NCBI RefSeq assembly: GCF_021462225.1
Contig: NC_061818.1
Span: 22,579,978-22,643,977, forward strand
From: Girardinichthys multiradiatus
Taxonomy: Eukaryota; Chordata; Actinopteri; Cyprinodontiformes; Goodeidae
Length of the DNA stretch: 64,000 bases
Direction of reading: 5' to 3'
Below the pieces are notes generated by a model, which saw only the letters and a list, made by a program, of their open reading frames with translations, made no database searches and had not been told where the DNA came from. Both the position numbers and the translations under genes were made by a program. Positions within the stretch are counted from its first letter, which is position 1; each line of letters starts with the position of its first letter. Of this stretch, positions 10,149-19,700 are shown one piece after another.

Positions 10149-12636
10149 TTTATTCTTTATTTTTCTTCCGTCTCCGTTAATGCGGCCCGAACCGCTGCGT
10201 GCACCCCCACAATATATACATCAAAACGACCGGCTCGGTCCCGTGAGGTGTGCTATTACTTTTATTGGCGTTTCGAGTTACTATGGCGACGTAATTAACG
10301 AAAAACCGAGCCCAAAAATCCCATAGGAATGAATGGAGTCAGGGGCGGAAGAAATCCTCAAAATTCACTGTTTTTGAGGCTCTGCTGTATCGCCATACTT
10401 TCACCTAGAAACACAGTTTGACTTTCAGTTTGTAGGAAAATCCGACGGCTCTTCAGAAGTGAAAACGGTTTCTTGATAACTGCTACGGTTTCTCTAAAAT
10501 TAGACTCCAAGCGACCCAAAGTTTGAGAGAAAATCACACTCTTAACAGTGGAGATGGCAGTTACTAGAGTGTAAAAAGAGGGGATTTTTTTCAGGAAAAA
10601 TGAGTTTCAACTGGCACTCACGGCCACAAATTTCGCTCTACAGCCACAATTTTCGGTCAGATTGTAGGGCCGGGCCTCTGCTTTCACACAATAATTTCAA
10701 AATTGTTCTAAGTCTCATAGATTTCTGTCAAACACCCCTCGATCGCCAAGAGTCAGTAGATTTCTGTAGGCCTTCTCCCATGTATTTTCAATGAGAGCTT
10801 GACCTGTAATCCATGAGTGACACCATTTCTTTCAAAAATCATATTTTATACTGTGAATGACATAGAGCTATGAAAATATCCATGATTGGGGACGAGGGAC
10901 AGCTGTCGCCCACAGTTTAAAAAATTTTCAAATACCATGTACGGATTCCCAGATATTAGACTTTGTTCGGGAGCATGTTCAGGCATTTTGGCCTTTTTCT
11001 CCATTTTCCCTCTATTTTCACCCAGTGTTGTGTCTTTATTATTATATTTTCAACAAAAATGTGTTAATATTCTCGATCTCCTGTCCGTTCTGATAAAAAC
11101 GGTCCAAGAATGACATCGATCGCCCCTACGGTTTCAGAGTTATAGCCAGTTGTTCGGGAGCATGCGCCTCCATGTTATAAAGCCTAGACCAGGGGAGACA
11201 GAGAGAGAGGTGCTGCGTGAGTGAGAAACAGCAGGTGTCAAGTTACACTGACGCTCTTTGCTGATTGGCTGATTCATTCCTCACTGTTCTATTTATAGCT
11301 CTGTGTATCTCCTACTGTATATGTCTGGATGTGATTCTGTCTTTTTTTCTGCCTCTCTGTGTCTCACACTGGGACACACCCACACCCACACACAGACACA
11401 CTCCCACACACACATGCATGGATTACTATCTTTCTGAGGACTTTGCATTGACTTTCATTGATATTCATTCATTTCTATGGCTTAAACCTGACCTGACACC
11501 TAACCCTTTGACCAGCTTCATAGGGGGCAACTACATGGCGGCCATGTTGTGTGGGGAACTTAAACAACATGTACTGCTGTTCCAACACCCAGACAACAGT
11601 GATTGACCCTAAAGGTCAATTTCTTTCATCAACCCTCCATGCTTATTAATTATTATTTAAAGCTTATAATAACATACACAATGGTTTTAGAATAGCAAGC
11701 ATGTTCTATATAACTAATAGAAATAACCCAGACCTGAAAGGACAACCATGCTTGATTTTCAAAATAAGACAAAATCTGCTCTATAAAATAAAAGCCTTTA
11801 AACAATAGATGATTGCAGGAGTGGGCTTCACACTACTGTTGGAGCTCCCCCAGCATTGGAAATAGGACCATGTTGGCCTTTTAAAATAAAGCCTACTGAA
11901 ACTTTCAAAATAAAAGCCTCAACCCCCCATAGTTACTATGGATTTTGTGAGCTCACAAGAGCATAGAAAAGGATTTTGAAATAGCAAGCGGGTTCTATTT
12001 AACCAATGCAACTAACCCAGACCTGAAAGGACACCCATACTAGGTTTTCAGAATAAGACAAAACATGCTCTACAAAATAAAAGCCTTTACACTTTAAACA
12101 ATAGATCATTGCAGAACTCGGCATTACACTACTGTTGGAGTTCACCCAGTGTTGGAAATGGGACTATGCTGCTCCTTTGAAATATGGGTCACTGAAACTT
12201 TCAAAATAAAAGCCTCAACCCCCCATAGTTACTATGGATTTTGAGAGCTGAAAAGAGCATAGAAAATGATTTTGAAATAGCAAACAGGTTCTGTATAACT
12301 AATGGAACTAACCCAGACCTGAAGGGACAACCATGCTGGACTTTCAAAATAAGACAAAACATGCTCTACAAAATAAAAGCCTTTGCATTTTAAACAATAC
12401 ATCTTTTCAGGACTGGGCTTCACACTATGTTGGAGCTCACCCAGTGTTGGCCTTTTAAAATAAGGCTTACTGAAAATTTCAAAATAAAAGCCTCAGTCTT
12501 CCAGAGTTACTAGTAATTTTTGAAGGTGATTATTGCATACATAATGATTTTGAAATAACGGCCAGAGAAACTTTGTGGTCCCAGAAGCACGCACCAAGAG
12601 GCAGGCCCCGTCTAAATTTCTTCCGAAATTTTCTAG
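10149..12636 (+). repeat. Array unit 5 (last, no hairpin spacer)
   Basis: Starts almost at once with TCTTTATTTTTCTTCCG, the head shared with the other units, so the hairpin spacer is absent. CA tract 11372-11415, three subrepeats (markers near 11725, 12016 and 12309). The tail ends in CTAG at 12633-12636, against a LINE reading frame. Confidence 0.73.
11372..11415. repeat. CA microsatellite, unit 5
   Basis: Shortest CA tract in the array (about 44 bp). Confidence 0.85.
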
Positions 12637-13965
12637 TTTCTATCTAATATTTTACTGTAGTAATCCTGTTTAGCTAATCGTAGAATAGCAGTTAATTTAT
12701 TCTTATATTTCTTATATTTATTCTCCACCTCTAAGGATCTATACTTTATGAAATCTCTATAAAGTTTGTTCTTTTTTTTTGCAGGCATTTTGTAAACCCT
12801 TTGTCATCCATGGAGCTTCTGAGTATTTGTTTTTGTGAGAGTACATTATTAATGGACAGTTTTTATCATATAATACTTTAAAGGTACTTAGGTACTTAAA
12901 ATTTTCATATGCTATATCAACATTACCTTCTTGCAAAACAGACTCCCAGTTGTGTTTCAGTAAATCATCTTTGAAAGATATGAGTGATTCCTTTGTTCTT
13001 ACTCTTTTAAAGTGTGGATTACTTTTATTCTTATTTTTTATATAGAAATTGTCACTAACAACAAAGACTGGAAGATGATCACTAATATGCTGAATAATTA
13101 ATCCACTTATTGTATTATTATCTAAGATATTAGTAAATATATTATCTATTAATGTGGCACTGTTCAGTGTGATCCTGCTGGGTCTAGTGATTTTGGGAAA
13201 AAGGCTCAAACTGTACATGGTGTTAATGAACTCTTCAGTAGGTTTATGATTATTTGAGTTAAGTAGATCAATATTAAAGTCCCCACAGATGAAAAAGACC
13301 TTATGAGATGTAGCTGTGTATGTTTGCTCAAACCATTCTCTATATATTTCCATATTGGAACCGGGAGCTCTGTAAACACAACTGACAATGACATTTTTTG
13401 ACTTTTCCATATATATTTCAACGGTTATACACTCAAATACATCTTTAGTCACTCTGGTCATGTTTTCTACTATTTTATACTTTAAGTTTTTATCAACATA
13501 CACAGCTACTCCTCCTCCAGGTTTCCCTTCTCTGTTGATATAATTAAACTCGTAACCTTCCAGCTCAAAGTCAGCCTCCTTCTCATGACTGATCCAGGTT
13601 TCAGAGATCGCTATGATGCTGAATGGTTGTTTAAACTGGCTCAGACAGTCTTTGATGCTGTTAAAGTTTGCATATAAACTTCTGCTATTGAAATGTATGA
13701 TTGAAAGCTTATTATCTACTTTAACTTCCCTGTTGTATTGATCCGTTGTGTAGTAGCAGCAGTTATCAACCATATCATTAAAGAAGTTGTTATCTGGATC
13801 CACATCCACTTCCATGTCCTGACTTTTATAATCCGTATAACTGAATGTCTTCAGCTCCAAGTTATCGGCACTAACAGTTGTAGGTGTTAATGTTGTGTTC
13901 ATAAGTGAAGAAGAAAGAGTTCCTGTAACTTGTGACATGCTGAAGTGAGTTGTGCGTGATATCAC
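12637..13965 (-). pseudogene. LINE ORF2, endonuclease domain, truncated before RT
   Basis: The frame opens at GTG 13965; the first in-frame ATG is at 13938. Residues about 90-330 are an AP-endonuclease-like domain: IIHFNSRSL (N-terminal motif), AISETW (metal-binding Glu), GGGVAVYV, CVYRAPGS, ICGDFNIDLL and HISDHLPVFV (catalytic SDH). The frame as written stops at 12757 because a run holds nine T (plus strand, 12772-12780). One base fewer lets it continue about 49 codons through the Lys/Tyr-rich linker that normally precedes RT, up to the array junction. So there is one +1 frameshift and then a physical break; RT and the 3' end are absent. Confidence 0.88.
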
Positions 13966-13991
13966 CTGTGCTCAAACGATCCTCAGATAGT

Positions 13992-14693
13992 TCAGTCATA
14001 TTTATCCAACTCCGTGATGTCCCGAACGACCAGAACCCTCGCCTCCTCCGGTGTTCCGATCAGCTTAATGAAGACTTTACAGTTCGTGGTCCACGTGGAC
14101 TGGATCTTCTTCTGTCTCCTCAGGAACCGGGCCTTCCTTGCGATGTCGGCGTTTTTCTTGGTCAGGTGCTCGTTAATGAACACGTCTGACCCCTTCAGCA
14201 ACCTGCCCTGTTTCAGCAGAGCAGATTTGTGTTTCCGGTTGCTGAACCTCATGATGATTGCCGGTCTGTCGTTGTTACCTCGTCTCGGGAGAGGGTGGCA
14301 TGCTTCCACGGAGTCACAGTCCAGCTTTATTCCCTTGGACAAGAGGAAAGAGGCCACCTGTTCCTCCGTGGACTCCGTCACGCGAGGTGACGGCACACCA
14401 GCCGGACAGGGCCCTGCCACCGCGCCGGCGTAAGAGTGGGGCCTGACACGCAGTCCGGTGATGATCACTTCGTTCATCCTGGTGTACTGTTCCAAATCTG
14501 CCACGCGATTCTCCAGAACGGCGATCCGCTTATCCTTTTGTTCATTAAGAAATCGCAAAGTTTTCACCTCTTCAACCAAGTCCAGGATGTACTTTTGCTG
14601 GAGTCGGATGGCCGCGGTTTCTCCAGAAAGAAAATCCAACGCTTTCCTTATCTCCTCAAAATCCTCCCACGCTGGATTCTTCTTCAGGCCCAT
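13992..14693 (-). CDS. LINE ORF1 protein (coiled coil plus nucleic-acid-binding domains)
   Basis: Uninterrupted 233-aa frame with an ATG start at 14693. Residues about 20-75 are heptad-rich (LVEEVKTLRFLNEQKDKR, IAVLENRVADLEQYTR), as expected for a trimerising coiled coil. It is followed by a variable Pro/Ala-rich linker and a basic C-terminal part with RPAIIMRFSNRKHKSALL and FINEHLTKKNADIARKARFL. These resemble the RRM-like and C-terminal domains of L1-type ORF1 proteins, which bind element RNA as chaperones. Ends at ELDKYD, 26 bp before ORF2. The frame looks intact. Confidence 0.85.
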   Translation of the reverse strand: MGLKKNPAWEDFEEIRKALDFLSGETAAIRLQQKYILDLVEEVKTLRFLNEQKDKRIAVLENRVADLEQYTRMNEVIITGLRVRPHSYAGAVAGPCPAGVPSPRVTESTEEQVASFLLSKGIKLDCDSVEACHPLPRRGNNDRPAIIMRFSNRKHKSALLKQGRLLKGSDVFINEHLTKKNADIARKARFLRRQKKIQSTWTTNCKVFIKLIGTPEEARVLVVRDITELDKYD

Positions 14694-14863
14694 GACAATG
14701 GCAGAATCTGTCTAAAGGTTGAAGCTGAAACAGACCTGCTGTCGGGTGTGATAATGCCGCTTTCCTTCTGTTGGACAGTCTAATGTCTACTCAGCATGTT
14801 TCTTCGGGGTATGTTTCGAGGTTTAACACCCTAGAGTTGACTGGAGTACCGAACTAGCAGAAA

Positions 14864-16296
14864 GAAAACCCAAAATTCCTATCTCACAAAATTAGCATAT
14901 CATTAAAAGGGTCTCTAAACGAGCTATGAACCTAATCATCTGAATCAACGAGTTAACTCTAAACACCTGCAAAAGATTCCTGAGGCCTTTAAAACTCCCA
15001 GCCTGGTTCATCACTCAAAACCCCAATCATGGGTAAGACTGCCGACCTGACTGCTGTCCAGAAGGCCACTATTGACACCCTCAAGCAAGAGGGTAAGACA
15101 CAGAAAGAAATTTCTGAAGAAATAGGCTGTTCCCAGAGTGCTGTATCAAGGCACCTCAGTGGGAAGGAAAGAGTGTGGCAGAAAACGCTGCACAACGAGA
15201 AGAGGTGACCGGACCGTGAGGAAGATTGTGGAGAAGGGCCGATTCCAGACCTTGGGGGACCTGCGGAAGCAGTGGACTGAGTCTGGAGTAGAAACATCCA
15301 GAGCCACCGTGCACAGGCGTGTGCAGGAAATGGGCTACAGGTGCCGCATTCCCCAGGTCAAGCCACTTTTGAACCAGAAACAGCGGCAGAAGCGCCTGAC
15401 CTGGGCTACAGAGAAGCAGCACTGGACTGTTGCTCAGTGGTCCAAAGTACTTTTTTTGGATGAAAGCAAATTCTGCATGTCATTCGGAAATCAAGGTGCC
15501 AGAGTCTGGAGGAAGACTGGGGAGAAGGAAATGCCAAAATGCCAGAAGTCCAGTGTCAAGTACCCACAGTCAGTGATGGTCTGGGGTGCCGTGTCAGCTG
15601 CTGGTGTTGGTCCACTGTGTTTTATCAAGGGCAGGGTCAATGCAGCTAGCTATCAGGAGATTTTGGAGCACTTCATGCTTCCATCTGCTGAAAAGCTTTA
15701 TGGAGATGATTTCATTTTTCAGCACGACCTGGCACCTGCTCACAGTGCCAAAACCACTGGTAAATGGTTTACTGACCATGGTATCACTGTGCTCAATTGG
15801 CCTGCCAACTCTCCTGACCTGAACCCCATAGAGAATCTGTGGGATATTGTGAAGAGAACGTTGAGAGACTCAAGACCCAACACTCTGGATGAGCTAAAGG
15901 CCGCTATCGAAGCATCCTGGGCCTCCATAAGACCTCAGCAGTGCCACACGCTGATTGCCTCCATGCCACGCCGCATTGAAGCAGTCATTTGTGCCAAAGG
16001 ATTCCCGACCAAGTATTGAGTGCATAACTGTACATGATTATTTGAAGGTTGACGTTTTTTGTATTAAAAACACTTTTCTTTTATTGGTCGGATGAAATAT
16101 GCTAATTTTGTGAGATAGGAATTTTGGGTTTTCATGTGCTGTATGCCAAAATCATCTGTATTAAGACAATAAAAGACCTGAAATATTTCAGTTAGTGTGC
16201 AATGAATCTAAAATATATGAATGTTAAATTTTCATCATGACATTATGGAAAATAATTAACTTTATCACAATATGCTAATATTTTGAGAAGGACCTG
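14864..16296 (+). mobile_element. Tc1-like transposon copy 1, left end missing
   Basis: The right terminal inverted repeat is complete (about 16095-16296) and ends GAGAAGGACCTG followed by TA. Compared with the copy at 41120-42728 the left inverted repeat lacks its outer 160 bp or so; the match starts at GAAAACCCAAAATTCC where the LINE 5' end begins. Only about 430 bp separate the right end from the uqcrc2 start codon. Confidence 0.92.
15029..16019 (+). pseudogene. Tc1 transposase, 11-bp frameshift deletion
   Basis: The true start is ATG at 15029 ([12 protein letters not shown]...), giving the N-terminal helix-turn-helix ([20 protein letters not shown]). Near 15159-15166 eleven bases are missing relative to the copy at 41594-42400. 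The loss lies between two GTGGGAAG direct repeats and shifts the frame. The rest (to 16019) reads cleanly and keeps the whole DDE domain: LFLDESKF (first Asp), [12 protein letters not shown] (second Asp) and NPIENLWD (Glu), with 34 residues between the last two (DD34E). One codon (GAA) is also missing just before FIFQHD. The element could not make its own full transposase. Confidence 0.93.
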
Positions 16297-16640
16297 TATA
16301 TTATGACTCTAGGAGGCGCTGTTTCTTCTAAAGACTTTTAATTCTCTCAAACAGAAAAGCACAATGCGAATATAGCTTTGTTTGAATGGGGGACACACAC
16401 TGCAAGGAAAACAATCTTGTGAACATGTTCCTTATTTCTATGTATTTATATTCTCTATTATTTACCATAGCCTAAATTAGAATTAAACGTAATTATAATT
16501 AGACCAGGCGACACATAGGTCTGATAAGTGTAACTTATGCGCAGACTACCACCACCCAGACGCTTTAAGCACAAATTGAAAAAAAAAACATGCTGATAAT
16601 TAAAAAAAATTTTGAAATGTCAAAAATTTATTTTTAAAAC
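16297..16640. other. Intergenic, no gene seen
   Basis: AT-rich single-copy-looking DNA between the Tc1 right end and the uqcrc2 promoter. I see no ORF or known repeat in it. Confidence 0.5.
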
Positions 16641-16726
16641 CGGAGAAGTCAGATGGCCCGGTGCATTGTGGGTCAGTCCGCCGCCATATGTGTCTTTCTG
16701 CCGGCTGAAGGAGAGAGCTAGGAGAC
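16641..16726 (+). promoter_or_regulatory. uqcrc2: uqcrc2 core promoter and 5' UTR
   Basis: A short GC-rich island upstream of the start codon with no TATA box. CCGCCATAT at 16681-16689 matches a YY1 site, common in promoters of mitochondrial protein genes, and GCATTGTGGG lies at 16662-16671. The transcription start is not determined. Confidence 0.5.
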
Positions 16727-19700
16727 ATGAAAAGAGTCCGCTCCCTGAACAACTTCTCGGTCTGTTGTGTGTTTTCAATCAATAAACAATATATTCAGAT
16801 AGATTTTAATGCGTTCCGTTCTTTTTATCAACATTCTTATAAACTGAAACGGCATTTAGCTGCATCTGTTAGCACGCTAGCTAATTAGCTCCCCTAAGGA
16901 TATACTTAGGCTCTGTGTATAGATCATTTTTACCAGACAAGTTAACTCACACAGGACAAATGGCTGTTCCTGAAAGCCATAAGAAATCCCGTGAGGCACA
17001 GTAAAATAACAGGTAGATGCGGTTTAACTCAGTTTGGTTTCTTTTGCTCAGCTGGATGTAACCTGAAGGTCATCTCTGAGCTCGTCTCCCTGTTTATTTG
17101 AAAGATAATCAGAGTGAAAATCTGCGGTCATTGTTGTGTCATTGACGCGATCTTGTGATGCCATGTGACAATTATCCCAGATTATGCTTACCAGAGACAG
17201 CGGACTTTGTTGTCATTGTTCAGAGAAGGCTGCAGGGTCTTTTTAGGTGATGCACAATCAGTGTGTTACTACCTACTATGGCTTCAGTCTATCCGATCTG
17301 CTCATCTTACTCTCATTAACATTGACTGCTAAATGTATTAGTATATGTAAAAAGTATATATAAAGCGAAAGCATGCATTATTTTTACACAAAATTGTCAA
17401 GTAAGCAGCCTCACCTGTGATTGTAAAATCCATAACACATTTTAATATTGAGTTCTACATTTTGGGTTTTCAATGACTGTAAGCCAGAATCATCAAATTA
17501 AGGAAAAAAACCCTGAAACATATAACTACCAGCATTAAATTTATATAAATATATGAACTGTGAATAAAATTACTGTAATGAATACATTTTTGGATGATAT
17601 TCTAACGTATTTTTTTTTTAGCTTTTGTAAACTAAGCAAAATCTGGTGTGGTTAAATATGTTCCACTGTTTTCTGTGTTTAAATGAGATTTTTAATGCAT
17701 GTTTTTATGTAGAGTTAAGGATTGTATAGGCATAGCTTTATAGAAAAACATATAGAGCATGTGTTTGGGGTTAAATTCATTCTCTTTCCACATTTCCCAC
17801 AGAAACGCTGCTATGCCACCGCCAGGCGGGGCCAAACTTTGACTGAACCCCTCACGAACGTGAACCCGACCCAAGCTGTGCCTCTTCCTCCTCAAAATGT
17901 CCAGGTAGGTGCTGCTCACTTAAATGCTGGAATATTCTTTATGTATTTTTATGGGAAGTGTAATCGGATAATCAAGGACAGTAAATAATTCAGTGAAAAA
18001 TAGTAATTAATTGATTGTAAGCTCCCAATAATATTTTCTCTCTCTTGCTTCAGGTGTCGAAACTCCCGAACGGGCTGGTGATAGCGTCGCTGGAAAACTA
18101 CTTCCCTTTGTCAAGTGTCAGTGTGTTTGTAAAAGCTGGGAGTCTCCATGAGAACGCAGATAACCTGGGTGTTTCTCATGTGCTGCGACTTGCCGCTAAC
18201 CTGGTAATGCATACATGAGTTTGTGGGGAAATTCATCCCTAATTTCATTGTTTATTATTATTTAGTCGCTCTGCATTACTCCAGTCTCTTACAGAGTAGG
18301 ACTAGGTACAGTGTTTGGTGTAACAATACTACTTGATGTCTTTACAGGTTGTTAAAGGTTTTATCAGCATTTTTGTTAAGCTGCTGGTGTCTTTTTTTTT
18401 TAGACCACAAAGGGAGCATCTGCTTTCAAGATCTGTTGCAGTGTGGAGGCTTTGGGAGGAAGCCTGAGGTAAATACAGGTTCTCTACCTGCATACAGTTT
18501 CGTCTCATATAAAAGCAAAGTGTGACAATTTGACCAAACTGTGCTCTCATTTGTTTACATCCAGCGTTACCGGATCAAGAGAAAATATTATCTACTCTGC
18601 AGAGTGCCTGAGAGATGACCTGTATGTTGTTTTGTATCAGCTTTTTACATTCTGCACACATTTTATTTTTACCTATATTCTCTCTAAACCTCAGTTATTG
18701 ATTAGAGTTTGACCTATGTTGTAGAGATTCGCTGTTGGACCTTCTGGTCAACGTGACCACAGTTCAGGAGTTTCGGCCGTGGGAGGTAGACGAGCTGACA
18801 TCCAGGGTGAAAACTGACAAGGCTTTGGCTCAGCAGTGTCCTCAGATAAGTACGTATCAACCGTTCAACTTCCTACTGTCTTCTAACTTTTAAGGAGGAA
18901 TCTTTTAACCTTTTTTGTTAAGGCAAACTGTGCACAATTCCTTGCAAAAATATTCACACCCCTTGAATGTTTTCACATTTTGTAATAACCACAAAATCTG
19001 CATATTTCATTAGGACTTTATGTGACAAACAAACACAAAGTAGTGGATAATTGTGAAATGGAAGGAAAATATTTTACATTGCAGCTGTAAGTCTTTTAGG
19101 ACTTGTCTCAACCCCACTTTACACATCAAGGGTTTTTTCCCATTCTTCTTTCCCAACAAGTTCAATCAAATTCGGTGGAGTGTACAGCAATTTGCAATCT
19201 TTGTCCCAGATTCTTAATTAGATTTAGGTTGTGCACTTTGACTAGGACATTCGAACACATTGATTTAAGCCATTTCATTGTAGCTGTGGCTGGATGTTTA
19301 GGGTTCTTGCTAGAAACTGCCCCACCACCACAGCAGATTTTCTTTCAGGATTGCCTGGTATTTTAGCTTCATTCAAATTTCCCATCCTTGCTGAGGAAAA
19401 GCCTCTCCAGCGCATGATGCTTCCACCACCATGTTTAACCATGACAACGCTATTTTCAGTGTGATGCAGTGCAATTGTAGTTTACCTCCACACATACTTT
19501 TGTATGGATGTTTGATCTCAGGCTTATCTGAGCAAAATAGCTACTTCCACATCTTTGCTCTGTCCCCTACATGGCTTGTGACAACCTTTAAACGGGAATT
19601 ATTATGGCCTTTTTTTCAGCAATGGCTTTCTTCTTCCTACTTCAACATAAGAAACAGGTTTGTTGATTCCACTGGTAAAACTCATCAACAGATTCTACTG

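Larger units (their letters stand above)
1..12636 (+). repeat. Tandem array of 2.4-2.7 kb Helitron-like repeat units
   Basis: Five long units and one short one follow each other in the same orientation. Each long unit has, in order: a CG-rich head (starting near TTAATGCGGCCCGA), a conserved body, a CA microsatellite, two or three AT-rich subrepeats of about 288 bp marked by ACCCAGACCTGA, and a tail block ending in CTAG then T. The CTAG ends lie at 1738-1741, 4475-4478, 7142-7145, 9505-9508, 10145-10148 and 12633-12636. The last one abuts unrelated LINE coding sequence, so CTAG is a true element end. A hairpin just before CTAG plus a following T is what Helitron 3' ends look like. No Rep/helicase ORF is present, so the units would be non-autonomous. 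A plain macrosatellite is the alternative. Confidence 0.75.
12637..14863 (-). mobile_element. Non-LTR retrotransposon (LINE), 5' half
   Basis: On the minus strand there is a 5' UTR of about 170 bp (14694-14863), ORF1 and, 26 bp later, the start of ORF2 with an AP-type endonuclease. The reverse transcriptase is missing: the reading frame stops at the repeat-array boundary at 12636/12637. The ORF pair and endonuclease type fit the CR1/L2-like superclade of fish LINEs, but I cannot fix the clade without the RT. Its 5' end falls exactly at the broken left end of the Tc1 copy at 14864. Confidence 0.88.

Noticed and set aside
13950..14783. Plus-strand open frames opposite the LINE ORF1
   Set aside because: They are antisense shadows of a clear coiled-coil ORF1 on the minus strand.
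12637..14863. Idea that the LINE was merely truncated at insertion
   Set aside because: LINEs usually lose the 5' end on insertion. Here the 5' end is present and the 3' half is missing exactly at a repeat terminus, so a later interruption fits better.
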